From contig UCJD01000008.1 of NCBI GenBank assembly GCA_900472605.1, positions 1 to 64,000 of the forward strand: a DNA stretch of 64,000 nucleotides, read 5' to 3'. This DNA comes from Hyphomicrobiales bacterium (GTDB lineage: Bacteria > Pseudomonadota > Alphaproteobacteria > Rhizobiales > Rhizobiaceae). A program made the position numbers and the translations under genes. This document shows, one piece after another, positions 17,488 through 26,252 of this stretch (positions are counted from its first letter, which is position 1; each line of letters starts with the position of its first letter). The notes below the pieces were generated by a model that ran no database searches, was not told where the DNA came from, and saw nothing but the letters and a program-made list of their open reading frames with translations.

Positions 17488-19317
17488 ATGGCAGATGACG
17501 TCAAGGGCAGACCGAGCATCCAGGGTCAGGACCGGGTGGGGTATGATCTCAGCCTGATCTTCCGCCTCAAGGTGATGTTCTCCGCATTCTGGCACTCCAG
17601 AGTGCGGGCGCCGGTGCTTATCCTGTCGACGGCGCTGATCGGAATCATTCTGGCGACAGCCTATGCGACCGTCATTCTCAACCAGTGGAACGCGCCTTTC
17701 TACGACGCCATCTCGCGCCGCGATCTGCCGGGGTTTTTCCACCAGCTGAAGATCTTCGCGCTGATCGCCGGCATGCTGCTCCTGCTCAACGTGGTGCAGG
17801 CCTGGCTGAACCAGATGACGGCGCTTTACATGCGCGAGGGGCTGACGCGTGACCTCGTCGACCAGTGGCTGCAGCGCAAGCGGGCGCTCAGGCTCGCCTC
17901 CAGCGGGCTGATCGGCGTCAATCCGGACCAGCGCCTGCATGAGGACGCGCGCAATCTCGCGGAAAGCACCACCGGGCTTGTCATCGGCTTGGTGCAGTCG
18001 ACGATCCTGCTGGTGAGCTTCATCGGTGTGTTGTGGGAACTGTCGAGCGGCTTCGTCTTCCGCTTTGGCGAATACGCCTTTTCCATTCCGGGCTATATGG
18101 TCTGGGCGGCGATCTTCTACGCGGCGTCCGCCTCCGTGCTCAGCCAGCTCGTCGGCCGCAAGCTCGTCAAGCTCAATGCTGACCGCTTCTCCAAGGAAGC
18201 CGAGCTGCGTTTCGCGCTGATGCATGCCAATGAGAACATTCCGGCGATCACGGCTGCGCGTGGCGAGGAAAACGAGCGGGGGCGGATCAATACCGACATC
18301 AGCGCCGTTCTCGAGGTCCTCAAGAAACTGGCGATGGCCAACGTCAATCTCACCTGGGTGTCTGCAGGTTACGGATGGCTGGTCGTCGTCATCCCGATCA
18401 TCGTGGCGGCGCCCGCCTATTTCTCCGGCGGCCTCACCTTCGGTCAGCTGATGATGTCGGTCGGCGCCTTTAACCAGGTCAACACGGCGCTGCGTTGGTA
18501 CGTGTCCAATTTCGGCCCGATCGCCGAATGGCGCGCGACGTTGATGCGCGTCACCGATTTCCGCCAGGCTCTGACCACCATGGGCGACGATGTCGATCTC
18601 AAGGAAGCGATTGCCTATGAGCGAAGCGCGCCAGGCACCCTGACGCTCGATAACGTGACGGTCGCCACCAAGATGGATGAGGAGATCGACCAGTGCGGCG
18701 GCTTCCGCCTGCATGAGGGCAGCGTCACGATCAAGGCCGGCGAGAAGGTGATGATCAACGGCGATCACAACGTCAATCGCAAGCTGCTCTTCCTGGCGAT
18801 GTCGGAACTGTGGCCCTGCGGCAGCGGCAAGATCGGCCTGCCGCCCACCGACGACATGCTGTTCGTGCCGCAATCGGCCTATATTCCGGGTGGTACGCTG
18901 CGCGAAGCGCTGGCGTTTCCTCAAGCCGCCGACACCTACAAGAACGACGATGTGGTGGCGGCGCTCGAAAAGGCGGGGCTGCACAATCTCGTTTCGCGCC
19001 TGGATACGCGCGCACGCTGGGACAAGCTTCTCGACGCCGACGAACAGCGGGCTATCGGTTTCGCACGGCTCTTGCTCGTGCGACCGCAATGGATGGTCTT
19101 CGACGAAGTGCTCGAGGGCATGGAGCCGGAATGGCAGTCGACGATGATGAAGGTTCTCGAAGCGATGCCGGATGCGACGATGATCTATATCGGCCGCTCC
19201 GATGCCTATATCGGAGCGTTCCATCCGCGCGTGCTGCATCTCGAAGCGCTTGCCGCCAAGCCCGATGAGAGCAGGATCGCCGACAAGGCGCCGAACACGC
19301 CGGCGCCGGCGCTCTGA
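17488..19317 (+). CDS. SbmA/BacA-like fused ABC protein with a degenerate ATPase domain
   Basis: Inner-membrane protein of 609 aa: a six-helix SbmA/BacA-like domain (about residues 1-345, with AFYDAISRRDLPGFF and AEWRATLMRVTDF, as in SbmA/BacA/YddA proteins) fused to an ABC nucleotide-binding domain (about 370-590). The Walker A motif is lost: G425-DHNVNRK replaces GxxGxGK(S/T). The signature is LDADEQRAIGFAR instead of LSxGEQQR. Walker B (VFDE, D539-E540) and the Q-loop (FVPQSAYIPGG) remain. ATP hydrolysis is therefore doubtful; proton-driven transport, as in SbmA, is possible. Start 17488 fits AAGGA at 17476-17480 better than ATG 17485. Confidence 0.85.
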   Translation: MADDVKGRPSIQGQDRVGYDLSLIFRLKVMFSAFWHSRVRAPVLILSTALIGIILATAYATVILNQWNAPFYDAISRRDLPGFFHQLKIFALIAGMLLLLNVVQAWLNQMTALYMREGLTRDLVDQWLQRKRALRLASSGLIGVNPDQRLHEDARNLAESTTGLVIGLVQSTILLVSFIGVLWELSSGFVFRFGEYAFSIPGYMVWAAIFYAASASVLSQLVGRKLVKLNADRFSKEAELRFALMHANENIPAITAARGEENERGRINTDISAVLEVLKKLAMANVNLTWVSAGYGWLVVVIPIIVAAPAYFSGGLTFGQLMMSVGAFNQVNTALRWYVSNFGPIAEWRATLMRVTDFRQALTTMGDDVDLKEAIAYERSAPGTLTLDNVTVATKMDEEIDQCGGFRLHEGSVTIKAGEKVMINGDHNVNRKLLFLAMSELWPCGSGKIGLPPTDDMLFVPQSAYIPGGTLREALAFPQAADTYKNDDVVAALEKAGLHNLVSRLDTRARWDKLLDADEQRAIGFARLLLVRPQWMVFDEVLEGMEPEWQSTMMKVLEAMPDATMIYIGRSDAYIGAFHPRVLHLEALAAKPDESRIADKAPNTPAPAL

Positions 19318-19333
19318 TCGTCTCGATCGGGGA

Positions 19334-19957
19334 TCACATCGGCGGAACGATGCCGTTGGTGCCGACCGTGACCTGTGCCGCGGAGACCGTTCCGTCCGCT
19401 GCCTTCTCGCCCATGACGATGACATGCGCGCCCGGCGTCAGGTCCGATTTCTGCGCGGCGGTGAAGGTCACGATCGGTGTGTCGTCCGATATCGATATGG
19501 TCTTTTCCTTACCCTGATAGGTCAGCGTCACCGTGTGCCCGTCGACGGATTTGACGGCCTTGGCGACAGTTGCGTTGGTCATGCTGCTGTTGGGCTTCAG
19601 ATCCCAGGGGCGGCTGCCTTCGCCGGTGCCTTTCATGGCCGCCGGAAAGATCAGAACTTCCAGAGCGCCATCGCCGCCGTCCTGCCGGGGCAGCGAAGCG
19701 ATGCCGACGAAGTCGCCCGGCTTGATGTCCTCGACCGAGGCCTTCTTGATGCCGCCAACCCTCCATTCCGGTTTCAACGTGACGGTCTGATCGGCGCCCT
19801 CGCGGGTCTTGACGACGAGCGTGTCGCCGGTGAGGCTGGCGATATCGCCACGCACGCGCACGCGCTCCGCATCGGCGGCGGACGTTACATGCGACGTGCT
19901 CAGAAGAATGCCGACGGCAAGCGCCGCGACATGGCTAGCGTTCAGATAGCGAGACAT
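19334..19957 (-). CDS. Periplasmic protein with DUF5666-like OB repeats, unknown function
   Basis: 207-aa secreted protein. Signal peptide MSRYLNASHVAALAVGILLSTSHVTSA is followed by two similar beta-rich units: VRVRGDIASLTGDTLVVKTREG and VAKAVKSVDGHTVTLTYQGK, resembling DUF5666 modules. Function unknown. GAGGAGAAAATCG precedes the ATG at 19957. It converges with the fused ABC gene. Confidence 0.75.
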   Translation of the reverse strand: MSRYLNASHVAALAVGILLSTSHVTSAADAERVRVRGDIASLTGDTLVVKTREGADQTVTLKPEWRVGGIKKASVEDIKPGDFVGIASLPRQDGGDGALEVLIFPAAMKGTGEGSRPWDLKPNSSMTNATVAKAVKSVDGHTVTLTYQGKEKTISISDDTPIVTFTAAQKSDLTPGAHVIVMGEKAADGTVSAAQVTVGTNGIVPPM

Positions 19958-20103
19958 CGATTTTCTCCTCATGGCCCCGGGGGCGGGAGCCTTCGAGAGA
20001 TTAGGCACGCGGTTTCAGCGCTGGCCAATCAATGAAATGTGAGGGTTTCCGTCTCGGAGGCAAGAACTATCTGGCAGGTATCGCCGATAGCAGGAGCGTT
20101 CGA

Positions 20104-20499
20104 ATGCCGGCAGAGAGAGTTGCGGACCTATACCGCGCCTATATCGACTGCCTGAATTCCCAGGATTGGGAAAACCTCGGGATCTATGTCGGGCAGGATG
20201 TGCGCTATAACGGAGTGCTGGTCGGGCTGGATGGCTATCGGCAGGCACGTGAGGCCGAGTTTCGCGCGATACCCGACCTCCGTTTCGACGTGCAGATCCT
20301 GGTCGCCGATGACACCATGGTCGCCAGCCGGCTGAATTTCGACATCAGCCCGCAAGGCACATTTCTCGGCTTGCCCGTCAATGGCAGGCGTATCTCGTTC
20401 TCCGAGAACGTGTTCTACGAATTCGCGGAGGGCAAGATCGCAAGCGTCTGGTCCATCGTCGACAAGGCGGCGATCGAGGCTCAGCTTTCGGCGGCGTAG
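20104..20499 (+). CDS. SnoaL-like / ester cyclase family protein
   Basis: 131-aa cystatin-like (NTF2) fold protein: ADLYRAYIDCLNSQDWENLGIYVGQDVRYNG is the opening helix-strand pattern of SnoaL polyketide-cyclase-like proteins, and FSENVFYEFAEGKIASVWSIVDK the closing one. Physiological role unknown; such proteins are common orphans. It converges with the ABC-F gene with only seven bases between stops. Confidence 0.8.
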   Translation: MPAERVADLYRAYIDCLNSQDWENLGIYVGQDVRYNGVLVGLDGYRQAREAEFRAIPDLRFDVQILVADDTMVASRLNFDISPQGTFLGLPVNGRRISFSENVFYEFAEGKIASVWSIVDKAAIEAQLSAA

Positions 20500-20506
20500 A
20501 AGGCGG

Positions 20507-22330
20507 TCAGCCTTCCAGCTCCTCGCGAAGCATTTCGAGTTCCAGCCATTCCTCTTCCATCTTCACCAGGCTGTCGCGGAATTTCTCCATCTCGGCGGCC
20601 AGCCGGTTGAAGGTGGTGGGGTCCTTGGAGAAGAGGTTTGGGTCGGCCATCTTTTCCTCGCGCTTGGCGATCTCGGTTTCGGCCTTGGCCATCTCCTTGG
20701 GAAGGTTTTCGAGCGCGAATTTCTGCTTGAAGGAAAGCTTTCCCTTGCCCTTCGGTGCTTCGGCGGCCGGAGCTGCCTCCTGCGCTTTCGCCTTCTCGGC
20801 CTTCTCCGCCTTCTTGCGCTCGTCGGCGGCACCCTTGCGCTGCGCCAACATGTCGGAATAGCCGCCGGCATATTCGATCCAGCGGCCATCGGGCGCATCC
20901 GGCACAGCCGGCGCGATGGTCGAGGTGACGGTGCGGTCGAGGAAGTCGCGGTCGTGGCTGACGAGGATGACGGTGCCAGGGAAGCCGGCGACGACTTCCT
21001 GAAGCAGGTCCAGCGTCTCGATGTCGAGGTCGTTGGTCGGTTCGTCGAGAATCAAGAGGTTGGATGGCCGCGCCAGCATGCGGGCGAGCATCAGGCGGGC
21101 GCGCTCGCCACCCGAGAGGTTCTTGATCGGCGTGCGGGCCTGCTCCGGCTGGAACAGGAACTCCTTCATGTAGCCGGTGACGTGGCGCTGCTCGCCGTTC
21201 ACCAGCAGGTTCTCGCCGCGACCGTCGGTGAGATAATGCGCCAGCGTGTCCTCGGGGTTGAGGTCCTCGCGCTTCTGATCGAGCGTGGCGATCTCCAGAT
21301 TGGTACCGAGCTTGATCGTGCCGGTATCCGGTGCCAGTTGGCCGGTCAGCATTTTCAGGAGCGTGGTCTTGCCGGCGCCGTTCGGGCCGACGAGGCCGAT
21401 ACAATCGCCGCGGTGGACGCGGATCGAAAACGGCGTGACGATCGGACGCTCGCCATAGGTCTTGGTGATCTTGTCGGCTTCGATGACGAGCTTGCCGGAT
21501 TCCTGCGCGTCGGAGACGGTCGCCTGCACGGAGCCCTGCGGTCCCTTGTGGCCGCGATAGCTGGCGCGCATCGTCTGCAGCTCGCCGAGGCGGCGCATGT
21601 TGCGCTTGCGCCGCGCGGTGACGCCGTAGCGCAGCCAGTGTTCCTCACGCTCGATCGCCTTGCCGAGCTTGTGCTGTTCCATCTCTTCCTCTTCGAGAAC
21701 CTGATCGCGCCAGGCCTCGAAATGGGCGAAGCCTCGGTTCAAGCGGCGCGACGTGCCGCGGTCGAGCCAGACGGTTGCGGTGGAGACCTTCTCAAGGAAG
21801 CGACGGTCGTGCGAGATCAGGACGAGCGCGCTGCGGGTCTTCTGCAGCTCGCCTTCCAGCCATTCGATGGTGGGGAGGTCGAGATGGTTGGTCGGCTCGT
21901 CGAGCAGCAGGATATCGGGCTCGGGCGCCAAAACGCGGGCAAGCGCCGCGCGGCGGGCTTCGCCGCCTGAAAGGTTCTTCGGATCTTCCTCGCCGGTGAG
22001 ACCGAGATGCGAGAGCAGGTAGGTGACGCGGTAGGGATCGTCGCCCGGTCCAAGGCCCGCTTCTGCATAGGCCTGCACGGTGGTGTAACCGGCGAAATCG
22101 GGTGCCTGCTCGAGGTAACGCACCGTCGAGGACGGATGGCGGAAGACCTCGCCGGACTGTGCTTCCACCATGCCGGCGGCGATCTTCAAGAGCGTCGACT
22201 TGCCGGAGCCGTTGCGGCCGACGAGGCAAATCTTGTCGCCGGGCTCCACCTGCAGGGCAGCACCCGCCAGAAGCGGCGCGCCGCCGAAGCTCAGGAAGAT
22301 GTCGTCGAGTTTAAGGATAGGGGGCGCCAA
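20507..22330 (-). CDS. ABC-F family ATPase, Uup-like
   Basis: Soluble ATPase of 607 aa with two ABC cassettes and no membrane part; ABC-F proteins act on ribosomes or DNA-linked processes. Walker A motifs are GRNGSGKSTLLK (about 37-48) and GPNGAGKTTLLK (about 314-325), with LSGGE signatures in both halves and LLDEPTNHLD in the first. The tail from about residue 525 is a charged coiled coil as in Uup. The start is a TTG at 22330 with GGAG eight bases upstream. Confidence 0.93.
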   Translation of the reverse strand: MAPPILKLDDIFLSFGGAPLLAGAALQVEPGDKICLVGRNGSGKSTLLKIAAGMVEAQSGEVFRHPSSTVRYLEQAPDFAGYTTVQAYAEAGLGPGDDPYRVTYLLSHLGLTGEEDPKNLSGGEARRAALARVLAPEPDILLLDEPTNHLDLPTIEWLEGELQKTRSALVLISHDRRFLEKVSTATVWLDRGTSRRLNRGFAHFEAWRDQVLEEEEMEQHKLGKAIEREEHWLRYGVTARRKRNMRRLGELQTMRASYRGHKGPQGSVQATVSDAQESGKLVIEADKITKTYGERPIVTPFSIRVHRGDCIGLVGPNGAGKTTLLKMLTGQLAPDTGTIKLGTNLEIATLDQKREDLNPEDTLAHYLTDGRGENLLVNGEQRHVTGYMKEFLFQPEQARTPIKNLSGGERARLMLARMLARPSNLLILDEPTNDLDIETLDLLQEVVAGFPGTVILVSHDRDFLDRTVTSTIAPAVPDAPDGRWIEYAGGYSDMLAQRKGAADERKKAEKAEKAKAQEAAPAAEAPKGKGKLSFKQKFALENLPKEMAKAETEIAKREEKMADPNLFSKDPTTFNRLAAEMEKFRDSLVKMEEEWLELEMLREELEG

Positions 22331-22333
22331 AAA

Positions 22334-22984
22334 TCAGACTCCGGAAAGATCGTAAGGGCGGGCGAGCACGATGGCGCGGCCGTTTTCAAGCGAGAAGCGC
22401 ACGGGGCCTTCCGCGACATTGGAAATGGTGCGCGACGAGCCGAACGGCAAATGGAAACTCTTCAGCGGATAGCGGGCGTTCTCGATGAAGAGGCCGTTGA
22501 GTTCGCTGAAGGCGGGAACGGAAAACAGGCTGTTCTTCGGCAGATCAAGCGTGATGCTTCCGGCAATCAGGGGCACGGCTTCTTCCGTGCCCGAGGTCAG
22601 GAGCACATCGAGGCCAGTCTCGGCGAGGCTGACGGCGTAGAGCAAGTGCTGCAGCGCGTGGTCGGAGCGGTCGCCGGCAAGGGCGCCCACGAGGATCAGC
22701 CGCTTTGCACCGCGCGCAATGGCTTCCGATACGGCGATTTCGCCGTCTGTCGAGGCCTTGGCGGTGGGGTATGGCTTTCTCGGAATGTCCGAGAAAGCAG
22801 CCGTCAGATCATCCGGGGTGGAATCGAAATCGCCGACCCAGAGCTCCGGCCGGACATCGAGCGCCATCGCATGCCGCATGCCGCCATCGGCTGCGATGAA
22901 ACGGCTGCCAGCGACGGCGGCGCGAAGGCGCTCCGTCATGTGCAGCTCGCCGCCGAGCAGGATGGTGAAGGTGGATGGGCTCAT
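22334..22984 (-). CDS. thiN: Thiamine diphosphokinase
   Basis: Transfers pyrophosphate from ATP to thiamine giving TPP. 216 aa, with FIAADGGMRHAMAL, ELWVGDFDST, TDGEIAVSEAI and GALAGDRSDHALQHL, the catalytic and substrate loops of the TPK family. It lies three bases upstream of the ABC-F gene. A thiamine importer with a TPP riboswitch is 3 kb away, but no riboswitch precedes this gene. ATG 22990 is an alternative start. Confidence 0.92.
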   Translation of the reverse strand: MSPSTFTILLGGELHMTERLRAAVAGSRFIAADGGMRHAMALDVRPELWVGDFDSTPDDLTAAFSDIPRKPYPTAKASTDGEIAVSEAIARGAKRLILVGALAGDRSDHALQHLLYAVSLAETGLDVLLTSGTEEAVPLIAGSITLDLPKNSLFSVPAFSELNGLFIENARYPLKSFHLPFGSSRTISNVAEGPVRFSLENGRAIVLARPYDLSGV

Positions 22985-23021
22985 GGGCATTGCCCATAGC
23001 GCAAAGCGGAGGAAAAGGGAA

Positions 23022-23050
23022 AGGGCGCGGACATGCTTTGTCCGCGCCCT
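23022..23050 (-). terminator. ompW terminator
   Basis: Twelve-base-pair perfect stem (AGGGCGCGGACA / TGTCCGCGCCCT, loop TGCTT) followed on the minus strand by TTTCCCTTTTCC. Terminates the OmpW gene and separates it from thiN. Confidence 0.85.
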
Positions 23051-23077
23051 CGGGCGTTTCTGTGTGAAAGGCCGCGC

Positions 23078-23758
23078 TTAGAAGCGGTAGGTGACGCCGG
23101 CGCCGATCAGCCAGGGATCGAGCTTGGCCTTGCCGGTCATGTCGGTGCCGCCGACGTTCACGTTGAAATCGGGACGCAGGAAGATTTTCTTGACGTCGAC
23201 GTTGAGGCCCCAGTGCTCATCGAACATGTAGTCGAAGCCGGCCTGCAGCGCGACGCCGAAGGTGTTGTCGATGTCGAGGCTCTGGGCGCTCTTGCCCTTC
23301 TCGTTATAGAAGATGGTGTAGTTCAAGCCGGCGCCGACATAGGGATGGAAGTTGCCGAAGTCGTTGAAGTGATACTGCAGCGTCACCGTCGGCGGCAGCA
23401 GCCAGGTCTTGCCGACCTTGCCGAGCCCGTCGATCGAGCCTTCGCCGGTGACATTCGCGAATGTCGTGCCGAGAATGAGTTCGGCGGCGATGTTGTCGGT
23501 GAAAAAGTAGGTGACGTCGAATTCCGGAATGACGGTGTCCGAGTAGGAGAGATCCGATCCCGCGACGCCGCCGACATAACCGGAATCCTGGGTGATGACG
23601 CCAAGTGCGCGCAGGCGGATCATCCAGGGGCTTTGGCTCTGCGTCGCTTCCTGTGCTGCGGTCGGCTGGGTCAGGTCGGCGGACATGGCGGGATGGGCGG
23701 CGGCAACAAGAACGACGGCTGCGAACATGCCCTTGAGTTTTGCCAGGCGGCGTTTCAT
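23078..23758 (-). CDS. ompW: OmpW family outer-membrane protein
   Basis: 226-aa eight-stranded beta barrel. Signal peptide MKRRLAKLKGMFAAVVLVAAAHPAMSA, then SPWMIRLRALGVITQDSG, alternating strands such as LPPTVTLQYHFNDFGNFHPYVGAGLNYTIFYNE, and a terminal aromatic (GAGVTYRF) required for barrel assembly. OmpW proteins form small hydrophobic channels and respond to stress. Preceded and followed by clear non-coding borders. Confidence 0.92.
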   Translation of the reverse strand: MKRRLAKLKGMFAAVVLVAAAHPAMSADLTQPTAAQEATQSQSPWMIRLRALGVITQDSGYVGGVAGSDLSYSDTVIPEFDVTYFFTDNIAAELILGTTFANVTGEGSIDGLGKVGKTWLLPPTVTLQYHFNDFGNFHPYVGAGLNYTIFYNEKGKSAQSLDIDNTFGVALQAGFDYMFDEHWGLNVDVKKIFLRPDFNVNVGGTDMTGKAKLDPWLIGAGVTYRF

Positions 23759-23842
23759 TCGAATCTCTCCTAGATTTTTTCGTCCAGCGGAGTTCTATGA
23801 AACGATGCAAGGTAACCAATTGATTCAGATCAATCTGTCGTC

Positions 23843-24379
23843 TTATTTTCCGGGTTTCGGCACAGGCGGCAGATGTTTGTCGCGAACGGCGAAAACACGC
23901 TCGAAACCGATCATGTACTTGTCGAAGAGCTCGGCGAAGCTTCGGGCCTCTGCAGCCGACCAATCGGAGACGACTTCACCGATGACAGCGAGCTTCTGAG
24001 CCTTCAGTTCGCCAAGCAGGCGTTGGCCAAACGGGGTGATGACAACCAGGATCCGCCGCGCATCCTGCTGCGATGCGGCCCGCTCGAGCACGCCGCGCCC
24101 GACCATGTCGGCGACGATGCGGCTTGCGCGGGAAGGATCGATGCGCATGGCTTCAGCGATGGTGCCGACGGTCACCTCGCCATTCTCGCTCGCCCGATTG
24201 ACCGATTCCAGAACGTCCAGATGGGAGAGTTCCAGGTCCGGTGCCACCTTCTCGATGGCAAGCCGGGCGATCAGCCGGCGTCCGGTGATCACGCGCATGC
24301 GGCTCATGCTTTGGCCGATATGAGCGATGTCATCCGCGGTGGGTTCTGTCTCTGGGGCTAGCTGCAAAGTGTCGGTCAT
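23843..24379 (-). CDS. MarR family transcriptional regulator
   Basis: 178-aa winged-helix regulator: ELSHLDVLESVNRASENGEVTVGTIAEAMRIDPSRASRIVADMVGRGVLERAASQQDARRILVVITP is a full MarR DNA-binding domain. It is divergent from a DHA2-family efflux pump, the standard arrangement in which MarR represses both genes and is released by the pump's substrate. ATG 24379 is preceded by no in-frame conserved extension. Confidence 0.92.
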   Translation of the reverse strand: MTDTLQLAPETEPTADDIAHIGQSMSRMRVITGRRLIARLAIEKVAPDLELSHLDVLESVNRASENGEVTVGTIAEAMRIDPSRASRIVADMVGRGVLERAASQQDARRILVVITPFGQRLLGELKAQKLAVIGEVVSDWSAAEARSFAELFDKYMIGFERVFAVRDKHLPPVPKPGK

Positions 24380-24422
24380 AGGTCGAAGGATAGCAGAACA
24401 GGGCGGGGAGGAAAATATGCTG

Positions 24423-24469
24423 ATGTCATTTATATGACGTTGACATTTATATGCTGATAGCACATAAAT
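24423..24469 (+). promoter_or_regulatory. Promoter of the efflux pump with a MarR-type operator
   Basis: TTGACA at 24440-24445 and CATAAAT at 24463-24469 are separated by 17-18 bases, a good sigma-70 promoter 30-60 bases before the MFS start. GTCAT-TTAT-ATGAC (24425-24438) is an inverted repeat touching the -35 element and fits a MarR operator. Confidence 0.6.
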
Positions 24470-24497
24470 TGCTTGCGTAACCTGAGAGATCCCTTCC

Positions 24498-26033
24498 ATG
24501 AACATGCAAGTTGCCGCCCAGCAGCCGCTGGTGACCGATCCCCGTCGCCGGCTCATTCTCTTCCTGTTTCTGATGACGGCTATGTTCATGGCCATGCTCG
24601 ACAACCAGATCGTGGCAACGGCGCTGCCGACGATCGTCGGCGAGTTCGGGCATCTCGAGCGGTTCAGTTGGGTCGGTTCGGCTTATTTGCTGGCTGTCAG
24701 CGCGGTGATGCCGCTCTACGGCAAGCTCGGCGATCTCTTCGGTCGCAAATATGTAATGATGGCTGCGATCCTGATCTTCACCATGGGATCGGCGGTTTGC
24801 GGGCTGGCGGTGTCGATGAACACGCTGATCGCCGCCCGCCTGCTGCAGGGGCTGGGTGGCGGCGGGATCATGGTGTCGATCTTTGCCGTAACAGCTGACC
24901 TGTTCGAGCCGCGCGAGCGGGCAAAATACCAGAGCTATGTCAGCCTGGTGCTGATGGCGTCGGGCGCTATCGGGCCGGTGCTTGGTGGCACGATGAGCGA
25001 TCTGTTCGGCTGGCGTTCGATCTTCCTCGTCAATATTCCGATCGGCGCGGTCGTGCTCGGCGGCCTGATCTTCATGCTTCCCTATCGCAAGCCGAACCGG
25101 CGGCCTACGATCGACTATGCAGGTGCCATCCTGCTGGCACTGACGACGACAAGCATCGTGCTCGCCGCCGATGGCGCGCAGGTATTCGGTTCGCTCTTGG
25201 CACCCCAGAACCTGGCGATCATCGCGGCCGGTGTCGTCTGCCTCGCCTTGTGGATATTCGTCGAGCGCCGGGCAGCCGAGCCGATCATTCCACTGTCGTT
25301 GTTTCGCAATTCGACGTTCAGCCTGCTTCTGATCATGTCGATCATGAGCGGTGGCATCGCCATAGGCATGGTGAACTACTTCGCGCTCTTCCTGCAGACC
25401 ACGACCGGGCTTTCGCCTTCCGGCGCCGGCCTGTTCTTCATCTTTCTCACCGGCGGCCTGATGTGCGGGTCGATCTCGGCAGGTCGGGTGATTTCCGCAA
25501 CGGGACGCTACAAGCCTTTCGCCGTCGCCAGCCTCAGCTGCAATGCGCTTGCCTTCGCGCTGCTGTCGCAGTTTCACGCCGGCACGCCGATCGTGCTGAT
25601 TGGCCTCGTCATGACCTTGCAGGGCGTGGGCATCGGCCTCGCGCAGCAGGTTCCGATCATCGGCGTTCAGAATGCAGCGCCGGTAAGGGATATCGGTGCT
25701 GCGACCGGCTCGGTCACCTTGTCGCGCATGGGCGGCGCGTCGATCGCGATCTCGATCTACGGCGCAATCATCGGCTCGCAGCTTGCACGCGTCGGTTCCT
25801 CGATCCCCGGCGTGGCGAATATCGAACAGCTGACGCCAAAGATGCTGGCCGCCTTGCCGGAGGCCGCGCGCCACGCGGTTGCCGAGGCCTATGCCAACGC
25901 CTTCGTGCCACTGTTCATGACCTCCTGCGGCATCGCACTGATCGGGCTGGTTGCGGCGCTCATGCTGAAACCGGTGCAATTGCCACGCACCGGTGGCACG
26001 CCCGCAAAAGCGGCGGCCGAGGCTGCCGAATAG
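24498..26033 (+). CDS. DHA2 family (EmrB/QacA-like) multidrug efflux MFS transporter
   Basis: 14-helix drug/proton antiporter of 511 aa. DNQIVATALPTIVGEF is the DHA2 motif D1, YGKLGDLFGRKYVMM is motif A, and LVLMASGAIGPVLGGTM is motif C of antiporters. Transcribed away from its MarR partner with the operator between. Drug specificity unknown. Confidence 0.93.
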   Translation: MNMQVAAQQPLVTDPRRRLILFLFLMTAMFMAMLDNQIVATALPTIVGEFGHLERFSWVGSAYLLAVSAVMPLYGKLGDLFGRKYVMMAAILIFTMGSAVCGLAVSMNTLIAARLLQGLGGGGIMVSIFAVTADLFEPRERAKYQSYVSLVLMASGAIGPVLGGTMSDLFGWRSIFLVNIPIGAVVLGGLIFMLPYRKPNRRPTIDYAGAILLALTTTSIVLAADGAQVFGSLLAPQNLAIIAAGVVCLALWIFVERRAAEPIIPLSLFRNSTFSLLLIMSIMSGGIAIGMVNYFALFLQTTTGLSPSGAGLFFIFLTGGLMCGSISAGRVISATGRYKPFAVASLSCNALAFALLSQFHAGTPIVLIGLVMTLQGVGIGLAQQVPIIGVQNAAPVRDIGAATGSVTLSRMGGASIAISIYGAIIGSQLARVGSSIPGVANIEQLTPKMLAALPEAARHAVAEAYANAFVPLFMTSCGIALIGLVAALMLKPVQLPRTGGTPAKAAAEAAE

Positions 26034-26093
26034 CCAACGAACTGGCCGACGTCTGCTCTTGCCAGACGCCGGCTACGGATATACATCTTGCGA

Positions 26094-26200
26094 CGCTCTA
26101 ACGGGGTGCCTCGTATCTTCAGGATGCTTGGCTGAGAGGCTTGCGAAAGCCAACCCGCGGAACCTGATCCGGCTAACACCGGCGGAGGGATTAGACGCGT
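26094..26200 (+). ncRNA. TPP riboswitch (THI element)
   Basis: Conserved blocks appear in order: GGGGTGCC (26103-26110), GGCTGAGA (26130-26137), ACCCG (26153-26157) and GAACCTGATCCGGCTAACAC at 26160-26179 followed by CGGCGGAGGGA. P1 is closed by TCTAA (26097-26101) with TTAGA (26191-26195). It precedes thiB by about 55 bases and would switch the thiamine importer off when TPP is abundant. Confidence 0.96.
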
Positions 26201-26252
26201 GACACCAGGCACCGCCCTTTTCCCCTTCAATTGAACCTAGAGGAGAGGTGTC

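Noticed and set aside
17458..19425. 655-codon open frame on the minus strand
   Set aside because: It is the mirror of the fused ABC gene; composition is Arg/His/Asp-rich shadow coding with no family features.
22985..23021. TPP riboswitch before thiN
   Set aside because: None of the conserved THI blocks is present in the short gap upstream of thiN.
24447..25979. 510-codon minus-strand frame
   Set aside because: Antisense shadow of the DHA2 efflux pump; low-complexity Arg/His/Gln composition.
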